Shown: positions 46,918-55,666, numbered from the stretch's first letter. The stretch is 64,000 nucleotides of DNA from an uncultured Tropicimonas sp. (GCA_947495685.1 CANLZY010000003.1:1-64000), one strand, 5' to 3'. Notes: generated from the sequence alone by a model not told the origin. Translations and numbers: made by a program.

Positions 46918-48081
46918 ATGGCGAAGGATCAACTTGACCGGACCCCGGCACAGGCGTTGGCAAACAACGCGGCGCTGCCGTTCGAGCGGGCCGAGGCGAT
47001 GCCGCCGGAAGTCTACACTTCGCAAGATTTTGCAGAGGCCGAGCTGGAGCATATCTTCCGCAAGGAATGGATCTGCGTCGGGCGCGCCAGCACGTTGGCC
47101 GAGCCGGGCGACTACACAACCATCGAATTGGCAGGGCAACCCGTGGCTGTGCTCCGTGATCGCGACGGCGCGCTGCTGGCCTTGTCCAATGTCTGCCTGC
47201 ATCGCATGTCCACGATGCTGCAGGGCCGTGGCAAGACCCGCGCCATCTCCTGTCCCTATCACGGCTGGACCTACAACCTGGACGGAACCCTGCGCGGCGC
47301 ACCGGGGATGGGGCTGAACCGAGGGTTCTGCAAGCAGGATTACAAGCTGCCACAGGTCCTGTGCGAGGAATGGCTCGGCTGGGTTTTCATCACGCTCAAC
47401 CCCGACGCCCCGCCGGTCGCCGACCAACTGAAAGACGTCGAAGCCCTGGTCAGCGCCTATGACATGGGCACCTACGTCGAGACCTTTCAGGAGACCCATG
47501 TCTGGGACACCAACTGGAAGGTGCTGGCCGAGAATTTCATGGAGAGCTACCACCTGCCGGTCTGTCATTCGGGCACGATCGGCGGCCTTTCCAAGCTCGA
47601 AGAGATGGTCTGTCCCGAGGGCTTGCCAGCGTTCAACTATCATTCGATCTTCAAGGACGACACGTTGCCGATCGCGCTGGCGCACCCGTCGAACGACCGG
47701 CTGAAGGGGGACGAGCGGCGCACGACCTACCTGCTGGCACTCTATCCGAGCCTTATGATCACGCTGACGCCCGGCTATTTCTGGTACCTGTCGCTGCACC
47801 CGGACGGGCCAGGCAAGGTGCGCATCCTGTTTGGTGGCGGCATGGCGAAAGAATTCGCCAACGACCCGCAAGCGCATCAGTATTTCGACCAGTTGAAGGC
47901 GTTGCTGGACCGGGTGAACGTTGAAGATCGTGGTTGTACCGAACGTGTCTACAAGGGCCTGCTGTCGGGCCTGTCGCGCCCCGGCCACCTGAGCCATCTG
48001 GAACGCCCGAACTACGACTTCGCTCAATATCTGAACGCACAGATCAACGGGGCCGACGGGCCGCCCCCATCCCACGACTGA
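46918..48081 (+). CDS. Rieske non-haem iron oxygenase alpha subunit (quaternary-amine oxygenase type)
   Basis: A 387-residue oxygenase. The Rieske [2Fe-2S] ligands are complete: NVCLHRMSTML and ISCPYHGWTYNLDG (C-x-H...C-x2-H). The catalytic domain shows WKVLAENFMESYHLPVCHS with two iron histidines. The bridging residue before them is Glu (MESYH), as in GbcA, stachydrine demethylase and CntA, where ring-hydroxylating dioxygenases have Asp. This points to N-demethylation or cleavage of a methylated ammonium compound, but substrate is inference. The reductase partner is not encoded nearby. The start at 46918 follows GAGGTAAGG; the gene lies 30 bases after the monooxygenase. Confidence 0.85.
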   Translation: MAKDQLDRTPAQALANNAALPFERAEAMPPEVYTSQDFAEAELEHIFRKEWICVGRASTLAEPGDYTTIELAGQPVAVLRDRDGALLALSNVCLHRMSTMLQGRGKTRAISCPYHGWTYNLDGTLRGAPGMGLNRGFCKQDYKLPQVLCEEWLGWVFITLNPDAPPVADQLKDVEALVSAYDMGTYVETFQETHVWDTNWKVLAENFMESYHLPVCHSGTIGGLSKLEEMVCPEGLPAFNYHSIFKDDTLPIALAHPSNDRLKGDERRTTYLLALYPSLMITLTPGYFWYLSLHPDGPGKVRILFGGGMAKEFANDPQAHQYFDQLKALLDRVNVEDRGCTERVYKGLLSGLSRPGHLSHLERPNYDFAQYLNAQINGADGPPPSHD

Positions 48082-48098
48082 CCACAGGAACACGCTCA

Positions 48099-48515
48099 AT
48101 GGCCCACACCCGCATCCGCAAGTTCAACACTGGCGAGACCTATCCCGAACAGAACCTCGACAACGATCTCTGCCAGGCGGTGGTCACCCACGGCGGAAAG
48201 ACCGTGTATTTGCGTGGCCAATGCCCGCAGAACCTCGACGATGCCAGCAACATCGACAGCCACGATCCGGTGGAGCAGACCCACAAGGTGATGCAGAACA
48301 TCCGCCAACTGATCGAGGAGGCCGGCGGCTCGATGGAGCACCTGGTGAAGGTGGTGGTCTACATCACCGACGTGCGCCACCGCGAGGCCGTCTATCGGAC
48401 CATGGGCGAGTACATCAAGGGCGTGCATCCGGTTTCGACCGGACTCGTGGTCTCTGCGCTGGCCCGGCCGGAATGGCTGGTGGAGATCGACGGCACCGCC
48501 GTGATACCGGACTGA
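48099..48515 (+). CDS. ridA: RidA/YjgF/YER057c/UK114-family protein
   Basis: A 138-residue Rid-family protein. Members deaminate reactive enamine/imine intermediates. The sequence shows the family core VYLRGQCPQNL, QTHKVMQNIRQLIEEAGGSM, VKVVVYITDVRHREAVYRTM and the C-terminal GLVVSALARPEWLVEIDGTA. The arginine of the RidA active site (S-x-R motif) is not in the canonical place, so it belongs to a Rid subfamily other than archetypal RidA. Amine oxidation generates imines, so a Rid protein in this operon makes sense. It starts 17 bases after the Rieske gene and ends four bases before DUF1028. Confidence 0.85.
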   Translation: MAHTRIRKFNTGETYPEQNLDNDLCQAVVTHGGKTVYLRGQCPQNLDDASNIDSHDPVEQTHKVMQNIRQLIEEAGGSMEHLVKVVVYITDVRHREAVYRTMGEYIKGVHPVSTGLVVSALARPEWLVEIDGTAVIPD

Positions 48516-48519
48516 CGCC

Positions 48520-49194
48520 ATGACCTTTTCCCTCGTCGCCCGCTGCGCAGACACCGGTATGTTCGGTATCGCCATCTCGTCCTCTTCGCCCGCCGTCGCG
48601 GCGCGCTGCGCCTATGCGCGTGCCGGTGTGGGGGCGGTGGCCTCGCAGAACGTGACGGACCCGACGCTTGGTCCGCTGACGCTGGATTTGTTGGAACAGG
48701 GGCAGAGCGCGGCGCAGGCCATCGCCGGCGTTGTCGCGCAGGGCCGGTTTATCGAGTACAGGCAATTGCTTGCGGTCGATGGAGCTGGCCTGACCGCGAT
48801 TCACTCCGGCCCCAATTCGCTTGGCATCTGGACCCAGGCACAGGCCGAGAACGTGGCCTCGGGCGGCAATATGCTGGCCAACGAGGGCGTGCCGCAGGCG
48901 ATTGTCGACGGATTTCTGGCCGCGCAGGGCCACATCGGCGATCGGCTGATTGCTGCAATGCGGGCCGGGCTGGCGGCTGGTGGCGAAGCCGGGCCGGTGC
49001 ATTCGGCTGGGTTGAAGATTGTCGATCGCGTCTCCTGGCCGGTGGCCGACCTGCGTTGCGACTGGACCGAAGATTGCCCGATCGAGGCGATTGCCATCGC
49101 TTGGGATATCTACAAGCCGCAGCTTGAGGCTTATGTGCAGCGCGCGCTCGACCCCCGCGAGGCACCGTCCTACGGCGTTCCCGGCGACGATTAG
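48520..49194 (+). CDS. DUF1028-family (Ntn-hydrolase-like) protein
   Basis: A 224-residue member of DUF1028, structurally related to Ntn hydrolases. The family opening MTFSLVARCADTGMFGIAIS, then VGAVASQNVTDPTLGPLTLD and ASGGNMLANEGVPQAIVDGF, is unmistakable. DUF1028 genes often sit beside RidA and peptidase or amine-degradation genes. The catalytic role is not established; hydrolysis of an amide product is plausible. It is coupled to ridA by a 4-base gap. The downstream gene was an aldehyde dehydrogenase, now deleted to a remnant. Confidence 0.88.
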   Translation: MTFSLVARCADTGMFGIAISSSSPAVAARCAYARAGVGAVASQNVTDPTLGPLTLDLLEQGQSAAQAIAGVVAQGRFIEYRQLLAVDGAGLTAIHSGPNSLGIWTQAQAENVASGGNMLANEGVPQAIVDGFLAAQGHIGDRLIAAMRAGLAAGGEAGPVHSAGLKIVDRVSWPVADLRCDWTEDCPIEAIAIAWDIYKPQLEAYVQRALDPREAPSYGVPGDD

Positions 49195-49229
49195 AACCGG
49201 CGGAGAGACTGTGCCCAAACCTGCATTTA

Positions 49230-49658
49230 CCGCGTAAAAATCCCGCGCGGCGGCCCTCGACTTCCGCTCGCAAGCCTTCATTGGCGGCGCGGAGGGCATT
49301 CAACACCGGGGTCTGGTCGCGCTGACGGCGGTCGATGGCAAGGGCCCCACGGCGACCCGTTGGCGCGGGACGATATCCTTTACCCGGCCTGTCCGTCGTG
49401 CCCTTCGACAGCGAGGAGGAGGCGGTCACCATGACCAACGATCCAATCTACCGGCTGGCGACGGATACCCTCAGCCGCGCGCTGCGGGTGTCGGATGCCC
49501 TGCCTGTTGGCACCTGTCGCGTCAACACGGTGGACGCACAGTCGACCCAGAGGCCGTTCGGCGGCATAAGGCAATCGGGCTTTGGGCGAGACCTGTCGCT
49601 GCACAGCTTTGACAAATACACCGCGCTCAAGGCCACCTGGACCAAGTATCGGGCTTGA
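49230..49658 (+). pseudogene. Aldehyde dehydrogenase pseudogene with a large internal deletion
   Basis: The left piece reads SRAAALDFRSQAFIGGA in one frame, the N-terminal start of PuuC/gamma-glutamylaminobutyraldehyde-dehydrogenase-like ALDHs. After a degraded join, the right piece (49395-49658) reads VVPFDSEEEAVTMTND, then SRALRVSDALPVGTCRVNTV and PFGGIRQSGFGRDLSLHSFD, which is the intact ALDH C-terminus ending in ALKATWTKYRA. The approximately 1.1 kb between, including the catalytic Cys and Glu, is gone. It follows DUF1028 on the same strand, so the ancestral operon ended with an ALDH. Confidence 0.8.
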
Positions 49659-49690
49659 ACCTGTTGAACCGCATCGGATACTCCCGGCGC

Positions 49691-50641
49691 ATGCCTTTGC
49701 GGTTCACCCTTCGCCAGCTGGAATACTTCGTCGCCGTCGGCGAGGCCGGATCGATTGCTCTTGCCTCCGACAAGGTGAACGTCTCCTCGCCGTCAATTTC
49801 GGCCGCGATCAGCCAACTGGAAGAAGAATTCGGCATCCCGCTGTTCGTGCGCAAGCACGCGCATGGCCTGTCGCTGTCCCAGGCGGGACGGCAGTTCATG
49901 GTGCAGGCCCGCAAGGTGCTTGACGAGGCGGATGTTCTGAACCGGCTGGCCGGGGATGTTCTGGGCAAGGTACAGGGGCCGTTGTCCGTCGGCTGTCTTG
50001 TGACTTTCGCACAACTCGTCGTGCCGCGTCTGCGCAAGAGCTTTGTGGCGCGCTTTCCGGATGTGACCGTCAGCCAGCATGAGTTGACCCAGTCACAGGT
50101 GTTTGACTGGCTGCGCCGCGCCGAGATCGACATTGCCCTGACCTATGATCTGGCGATCCCGGCAGAGCTGGAATTCGTGCCGCTGGTCGAACTGCCGCCC
50201 TACGCGATTGTCGCCGAGGATCATCCCTTGGCGGATTTGCCGTCGGTCTCGGTGGAGGATCTCAAGGATCACCCGATGATCCTGCTCGATCTGCCCTTTT
50301 CGGCCGAGTACTTCCTGTCTTTCTTCAGCCAGATCGGAGTGAAACCGCACATCGCCGAACGCACCCGCGATATGGCCGTGATGCGCAGCCTTGTCGGCAA
50401 TGGGTTCGGATATTCCATCGCCAACATCCGGCCACTGTCGGACACGTCTCCGGATGGGCAGAAGCTGAAGTTCATCCCGTTGAACGGGCCTGTGCGGCCG
50501 ATGAAAATGGGGCTGGTCATGACCTCGGGCGCGCGCTCGGTCCTGAACATCTCCGCCTTTGTCGAGCATTGCCGCACCGTGGTGACTCCCGAGTCGATCC
50601 CCGGCGTCAAGGTGCCGGAGGTGCCTGTCCTCGACAGTTAG
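49691..50641 (+). CDS. LysR-family transcriptional regulator of the amine cluster
   Basis: A 316-residue LysR protein. The HTH is LRQLEYFVAVGEAGSIALAS, followed by SPSISAAISQLEEEFGIPLF, and the effector domain covers residues about 95-300. An upstream TTG at 49655 is in frame, but the ATG at 49691 directly before the conserved N-terminus is preferred. It is embedded in the cluster, just after the oxygenase operon and before an MFS gene. The T-N11-A palindromes before potA, the monooxygenase and the dehydrogenase are the kind of site it would bind; that link is inferred. Confidence 0.87.
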   Translation: MPLRFTLRQLEYFVAVGEAGSIALASDKVNVSSPSISAAISQLEEEFGIPLFVRKHAHGLSLSQAGRQFMVQARKVLDEADVLNRLAGDVLGKVQGPLSVGCLVTFAQLVVPRLRKSFVARFPDVTVSQHELTQSQVFDWLRRAEIDIALTYDLAIPAELEFVPLVELPPYAIVAEDHPLADLPSVSVEDLKDHPMILLDLPFSAEYFLSFFSQIGVKPHIAERTRDMAVMRSLVGNGFGYSIANIRPLSDTSPDGQKLKFIPLNGPVRPMKMGLVMTSGARSVLNISAFVEHCRTVVTPESIPGVKVPEVPVLDS

Positions 50642-50700
50642 TGGAGGGCCTGCCGATTACGTGGCCTTCCATTCCGCGCCCCAATGGGCAATCAGGGCGC

Positions 50701-51873
50701 ATGCACAGTTCGCGCACATCCTTCAGCCTCATCCTGTTGCTCTGGGCCGCTGGCCTCGGGGCCGCCGGTCAGTTCGCCAAAATGTCCGTTCCCTTCACGG
50801 ACCTTCAGATGGCCTATCCCCAAGCCGGAGTGGCGCTTGGGTTTCTCGTGTCGCTGATCAGCTTTCTCGGGATCGTGCTGGGGCTGGTCGCCGGGCTTTT
50901 TGTTTCACGGGTCGGGAGTCGTCGGTTGATTTTGCCGGCGTTGTTGCTCGGGGCCGTGATCTCGCTTGGGCAATCCTTCTTGCCGCCGCTGCCGATCCTG
51001 CTGGCCAGCCGGGTGGTCGAAGGTCTGTCGCATCTTGTCATCGTGGTTGTGGCGCCAACTCTCATCGCACAAGCGGCGTCGGACCGCCACAGGGCCGCCG
51101 CGATGACACTCTGGAGCTCATTTTTCGGCGTTTCCTTTGCGCTGGTCGCATGGTTGGGCCTACCGCTTGTGGCGCGGGCGGGTATCGGCAGTCTGTTTCA
51201 GGCCCATGCCGCCTGGATGCTGCTCGTGGCGGGGGCGCTGGCCTGGAGATTGCCGCCCGATGTCCGGCCCACAACGCCACCACCTGCGTTCGGCGGGCTG
51301 TCGGGAATTCTGCACCAGCATCTGCGCATCTACCGCTCGGCGTACGAATCCGCGCCAGCTTGGGGCTGGCTGTTCTACACGCTGACCTATGTGGCGCTGC
51401 TGACGGTGTTGCCGTCCACATTGCCGCCGGAGGTGCGTGGCAGCGTGTCAGGGGCAATGCCGCTGGCCGGGATCGTGGTATCCATGACCCTTGGCGTGCT
51501 GCTGTTGCGCCGTTTTCCGGCGGTGTCCGTCATCATCGCAGGCTTCGTGGTGTCAGGGGTGGCAGTGGTGTGCCTCGCGATGTTCCCCGGTCAACACTGG
51601 CTCTATGTTGCGCCGATTGCCGCGCTTGGCTTGGTGCAGGGCGCCAGCTTCACGGCGATTCCCCAGTTGAACCAAACCCCCGAGGCCCTTGGCAACGCCA
51701 ATGGCGCGGTGGCGCAGATGGGCAATCTCGGCAATACCTGTGGCACGCCGCTGTTGCTGGTCGTGATGGGCGCCTTCGGATATCCGGGGCTGATCGGGTT
51801 TGCGCTGCTGGCCTATGGCTGCGGTATCGGCGTCCACCTGCATCTGGCTCGCCGCCGCGCCCGCACGGCTTAA
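50701..51873 (+). CDS. Major facilitator superfamily transporter
   Basis: A 390-residue polytopic membrane protein with about twelve transmembrane helices arranged as two six-helix halves. The loop-2/3 MFS-type motif appears as GLFVSRVGSRRLILPALLLG. The C-terminal half shows GLVQGASFTAIPQLNQTPEA then NANGAVAQMGNLGNTCGTPL. The cyanate/CynX or aromatic acid carriers are loosely similar, but I do not assign a substrate. It begins 59 bases after the LysR gene. Its stop codon overlaps the third palindromic box, which controls the next gene. Confidence 0.83.
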   Translation: MHSSRTSFSLILLLWAAGLGAAGQFAKMSVPFTDLQMAYPQAGVALGFLVSLISFLGIVLGLVAGLFVSRVGSRRLILPALLLGAVISLGQSFLPPLPILLASRVVEGLSHLVIVVVAPTLIAQAASDRHRAAAMTLWSSFFGVSFALVAWLGLPLVARAGIGSLFQAHAAWMLLVAGALAWRLPPDVRPTTPPPAFGGLSGILHQHLRIYRSAYESAPAWGWLFYTLTYVALLTVLPSTLPPEVRGSVSGAMPLAGIVVSMTLGVLLLRRFPAVSVIIAGFVVSGVAVVCLAMFPGQHWLYVAPIAALGLVQGASFTAIPQLNQTPEALGNANGAVAQMGNLGNTCGTPLLLVVMGAFGYPGLIGFALLAYGCGIGVHLHLARRRARTA

Positions 51874-51887
51874 GCGCCGCCTAAGCC
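51867..51887. promoter_or_regulatory. LysR-type box 3 (T-N11-A palindrome) before the amine dehydrogenase
   Basis: GGCTTAAG CGCCG CCTAAGCC, 8-bp arms with one mismatch around a 5-base centre. The spacing and core are the same as boxes 1 and 2. Its centre is about 90 bases before the start codon of the dimethylamine-dehydrogenase-like gene, the same distance as box 1 to potA. It overlaps the end of the MFS gene. Confidence 0.6.
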
Positions 51888-51966
51888 ATGATTTCGCAGG
51901 GGGTGCTTTACCTCTGCCCGGGCTTTCCCGAAAACTCGGCGAACCTCTCATTGTCTGGAGCTTCCG

Positions 51967-54036
51967 GTGCGCGATCCCCGTTATGACATCCTGTTCGAAC
52001 CACTGCCCATCGGGCCGGTGACCGCCAAGAACCGCTTTTACCAGGTGCCGCACTGCAATGGCGGTGGCTATCGTGACCCGTCAGCGGCCGCCCAGATGCG
52101 GGCAACCAAGGCCGAGGGCGGCTGGGGCGTGATCTTCACGGAACAATGCGAGATGCACCACACCTCGGAGATCACGCCTTTCATCGAACTGCGCCTGTGG
52201 GAGGACAAGGACATCCCGCAGATCGCCCGCATGGCCGAAAAGATGAAGAGCCACGGCGCGTTGGCAGGCATCCAACTGGCCTATTCGGGCATCAACGGTC
52301 CGAACCTCTATACCAAGGAGGTGCCGCGCGCCGTGTCGCCGGGGCCGATCATCACCTTCACCAACGATCCGGTGCAGGCCAGGGCGCTCGACAAGCAGGA
52401 CATCAAGGACCTGCGCCGCTGGTTCGTGAACGCGGCCAAACGCTCGCGCACCGCTGGTTTCGACCTGATCTGCCTTTATGGCGCGCATGGGTTCGGGATA
52501 TTTCAGCATTTCCTGAGCCGGGCCACCAACCAACGGACGGACGAGTACGGCGGATCACTGGAGAACCGGGCGCGCTTCGTACGCGAGGTAATCGAGGATC
52601 TGCAAAACGAGGTCGGCGACACGATGGGCCTGACCCTGCGGCTCAGCCTCGACGAGATGATCGGCGACCTTGGCTTCGCCAATTCCGAGGTGCGCGATTT
52701 CATCGAGATGCACGCCGACCTGCCGGACATGTGGGATCTGGCGCATGGCACCTGGGAGGATTGTTCCGGCCCGAGCCGTTTCAAGGAAGAGGCCGCCCAG
52801 CAGGACCTCGTGATGGGGATCAAAGCCTTGACCAGCAAGCCGGTTGTGGGTGTGGGTCGCTTCACATCCCCCGACGTGATGGTACGACAGATCAAATCGG
52901 GGATCCTCGATGCCATCGGCTGTGCCCGCCCGTCGATTGCCGACCCGTTCCTGCCGAAAAAGATCGAGGAAGGCCGGATCGAGGACATCCGCGAATGCAT
53001 CGGCTGCAACATCTGCATCACCGGCGACATGACCATGTCGATCAGCCGCTGCACCCAGAACCCGACCTTCATGGAAGAATGGCGCAAAGGTTGGCACCCG
53101 GAGCGGATGAACGCCAAGGGCAGCAGCTCCAACGTGCTTGTCGTCGGATCGGGACCGGCAGGGCTGGAGGCCGCCTGGGCGCTGTGTCGGCGCGGCTATG
53201 ACGTGGCCATCGCCGAGGCGGGGACCGAGCTTGGTGGCCGCGTGGCGAAGGAATGCCGCCTGCCCGGGCTTTCGGCCTGGGGACGGGTGAAGGACTACCG
53301 CGAGTATCAGCTTGGCCAGAGGGCCAATGTGGAGACCTATTTCGACAGCGAACTGGACGCCGAGAGCATTCTCGAATTCGGCTTTGAAAACGTGGCCATC
53401 GCCACCGGAGCAAGCTGGCGGCGCGATGGAGTCAGCCGCCAGCACATGGCGCCAATGCCGATGGGCGGCGTCATGCCGATCTACACGCCCGACGACCTGA
53501 TGGCGGGCCGGGTGCCGCAGGGGCGCGTCGTCATTTATGATGACGACCATTACTACATGGGCGGTGTGCTGGCGGAGCTATGTGCGCAACATGGAGCCAA
53601 GGTAACCTTGGTCACGCCTTCGGCCTATGTCTCGGACTGGACCAACAACACGCTGGAGCAGGCCGCGATCCACAAGCGGCTGGTCGAGGCCGGGGTTGAA
53701 ATTGTGCTCAATCGCGGCGTCGCCCGCATTGGCGCGGATCATGTGGTCACCAACTGCACCTTTACCGACATCGAGACCCCGGTCGAGGCCGACGCGGTTG
53801 TGATCGTCGCCAGCCGGATCGGCAACGACCGCGTCTATCAGGATCTCAAGGCGCGCGAGGCGGAGTGGGCGGACGGCGGTATCAGGTCGGTCAAGTTGTT
53901 CGGAGATGCCGAGGCGGCTGGCCCAATCGCCTGGGCAACCTATGCCGGGCACCGGTATGCGCGAGACCTTGACGGCGACGATATCGGCGACGCCCTGCCC
54001 TTTCGCCGTGAGATCACGGAACTGGCGGCAGAGTGA
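51967..54036 (+). CDS. Dimethylamine/trimethylamine dehydrogenase-family iron-sulfur flavoprotein
   Basis: A 689-residue flavoprotein of the TMADH family: an N-terminal old-yellow-enzyme barrel with FMN, a [4Fe-4S] cluster, and a C-terminal ADP-binding domain. The cysteinyl-FMN site is FYQVPHCNGGGY; the cluster ligands lie in CIGCNICITGD...SRC near residues 343-362; the ADP loop is VLVVGSGPAGLEAAWALCRR near 393. At the position of TMADH Tyr60 it has Gln (TEQCEM), as in dimethylamine dehydrogenase and DgcA-like enzymes, pointing to a secondary amine such as a dimethylated amino compound. GTG start at 51967 with CTGGAG upstream. Electrons would go to an ETF. Probable substrate: an N-methylated product of the Rieske enzyme (inference). 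Confidence 0.87.
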   Translation: MRDPRYDILFEPLPIGPVTAKNRFYQVPHCNGGGYRDPSAAAQMRATKAEGGWGVIFTEQCEMHHTSEITPFIELRLWEDKDIPQIARMAEKMKSHGALAGIQLAYSGINGPNLYTKEVPRAVSPGPIITFTNDPVQARALDKQDIKDLRRWFVNAAKRSRTAGFDLICLYGAHGFGIFQHFLSRATNQRTDEYGGSLENRARFVREVIEDLQNEVGDTMGLTLRLSLDEMIGDLGFANSEVRDFIEMHADLPDMWDLAHGTWEDCSGPSRFKEEAAQQDLVMGIKALTSKPVVGVGRFTSPDVMVRQIKSGILDAIGCARPSIADPFLPKKIEEGRIEDIRECIGCNICITGDMTMSISRCTQNPTFMEEWRKGWHPERMNAKGSSSNVLVVGSGPAGLEAAWALCRRGYDVAIAEAGTELGGRVAKECRLPGLSAWGRVKDYREYQLGQRANVETYFDSELDAESILEFGFENVAIATGASWRRDGVSRQHMAPMPMGGVMPIYTPDDLMAGRVPQGRVVIYDDDHYYMGGVLAELCAQHGAKVTLVTPSAYVSDWTNNTLEQAAIHKRLVEAGVEIVLNRGVARIGADHVVTNCTFTDIETPVEADAVVIVASRIGNDRVYQDLKAREAEWADGGIRSVKLFGDAEAAGPIAWATYAGHRYARDLDGDDIGDALPFRREITELAAE

Positions 54037-54394
54037 TTATCGCAATGGCCCTATCGGACATGGCCTCTTTCCCGGTCATCAAGGCCATCGTGGGCCGGGC
54101 GCTCGACAGGTCCGGCACCGCCTTTGATGCCTGCACCGTCGCGACATTGACCCTCGCGCCTGACGGCGGCAATCCCAACGTCAGCGTCCGTCGGGGCAGT
54201 TGCCCTTTGCCCCAACCGCCCCGGCAGCACGCCTCGTTCAACCCTCCGGCCGACATCCCATGTTTTAACCTCGCGCCAAGATCGGCGCCGCGGGGCGGTC
54301 ACCCACCTGGCGGGGCTCTCAGGGCGATCCGACTGTGTTTCGCCAAGCCGAACAGAGGCGCGCCCTCTGTGGTCGGCATGATCCGGAAGCCAAC
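54037..54394. other. Interval without assignable genes
   Basis: About 360 bases between the dehydrogenase and the M20 gene. A short + strand frame from 54045 reads like protein for about 50 codons (MASFPVIKAIVGRALDRSG) and then breaks into low-complexity Pro/Arg sequence. It was not matched to a family and is probably debris. A ribosome site GGAAG for the M20 gene lies at its right end. Confidence 0.3.
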
Positions 54395-55567
54395 ATGACC
54401 GAAACCCTTGAGCTTCTTGACCGCCTCGTCGCCTTTCCGACCGTCAGCGCGGACAGCAACCTGCCGTTGATCGACTTCGTACAAGATCACCTTGCCGCTC
54501 GCGGTTTCGCGGTTCATCGGATTCCGGACGTGACTGGCAACAAGGCGGGGCTTTTTGCATCCATGGGGCCAGCGGGACCAGGCGGCGTGATGCTGTCGGC
54601 CCATTCCGACGTGGTGCCCGTCGATGGACAGACCTGGACCAGTGACCCGTTTCGATTGCACCGCGACGGTGGGCGGGCCTATGGGCGCGGAGCGGCGGAC
54701 ATGAAAGGTTTTCTCGCCGCAGCGCTGGCGCTGGCCAACCGAGTTCGCGAAGAGGACCTGAACGAACCGCTCAAGCTGGCGATTTCTTTCGATGAAGAGG
54801 TTGGGTGCATGGGCATTCCGCAGATGCTTCCACATCTGGCCACCATGATCGGTACGCCAAGGCTCTGTATCGTCGGCGAGCCGACCTCGATGCGGGTCGC
54901 AACCGGTCACAAGGGAAAGGCGGTGTTTCGTGTCACATGCCGCGGCGACGCGGGCCACTCCTCGATGGCGCCCAACCACGTGAACGCCTTGCATCTGGCC
55001 GCCGATGTTGTGCTTGCCATCCGTCGGCTTCAGAGGGAGGTCACCGAGTCCGGCGCGCACGATGCCGGCTACGAGATCCCTTACACCACACTGCACGTCG
55101 GCCGGATGAACGGAGGAACGGCCCTCAACATCGTGCCGGACCGCGCGGTGCTCGACCTCGAATACAGGCACGTTGCCGGTGATCCGCAGGCCGACCTCGA
55201 CGCGCGGCTCACCCAGGCCGTCCAATCTGCCGAAACGGGCCCCTTGCCGAACGCGCAGGGGGGCGGTGTCATCCTCGAACGGGTCGGCGGATACCCTGGG
55301 TTGGAAGTGTCGCAATCGGCCCCCTGTGTCGAAGAGGTGTCCGGGCTTGCCGGTGACCTCGGCACGATCAAGGTCGGATACGGGACAGAGGCGGGGTATT
55401 TCTCAGGAATCGGCATCCCCACCGTCATCTGTGGGCCGGGGTCCATGGCACAGGGGCATGTGCCCGATGAGTATATCGAGCTGGGCCAACTTGCCCAGTG
55501 CGATGCGATGCTGGAACGGCTCCGCAGTCATTTGGGCGCGGGCAGGACGTTTGGCCCCACAAGCTGA
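54395..55567 (+). CDS. M20-family metallopeptidase, acetylornithine deacetylase-type
   Basis: A 390-residue ArgE/DapE-family di-zinc amidohydrolase. The metal and catalytic residues are visible: MLSAHSDVVPVDG (first His/Asp), AYGRGAADMKGFLAA (bridging Asp), FDEEVGCMG (general base Glu and Glu ligand), and GYGTEAGYFSGIGIPTVIC then GPGSMAQGHVPDEY (last His). The lid domain spans residues about 175-285 (GHKGKAVFRVTCRGDAGHSS). ATG 54395 follows GGAAG. Acetylornithine deacetylase is the closest family; in this cluster, hydrolysis of an N-acylated amine or amino acid is equally possible. Confidence 0.87.
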   Translation: MTETLELLDRLVAFPTVSADSNLPLIDFVQDHLAARGFAVHRIPDVTGNKAGLFASMGPAGPGGVMLSAHSDVVPVDGQTWTSDPFRLHRDGGRAYGRGAADMKGFLAAALALANRVREEDLNEPLKLAISFDEEVGCMGIPQMLPHLATMIGTPRLCIVGEPTSMRVATGHKGKAVFRVTCRGDAGHSSMAPNHVNALHLAADVVLAIRRLQREVTESGAHDAGYEIPYTTLHVGRMNGGTALNIVPDRAVLDLEYRHVAGDPQADLDARLTQAVQSAETGPLPNAQGGGVILERVGGYPGLEVSQSAPCVEEVSGLAGDLGTIKVGYGTEAGYFSGIGIPTVICGPGSMAQGHVPDEYIELGQLAQCDAMLERLRSHLGAGRTFGPTS

Positions 55568-55666
55568 GTGCCCCGAGCAATCATTCGGCAGTTAGCGGCC
55601 GGAATAGACACGGATGTGGTGGAAACGACAGCGCCCCACCAGAAGGGATGCCTTCGGGCGGGGCGC

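Noticed and set aside
55631-55666. Second GC-rich inverted repeat after mmdB as an additional terminator
   Set aside because: The stem is good but no T-tract follows on the minus strand; only the nearer hairpin qualifies.
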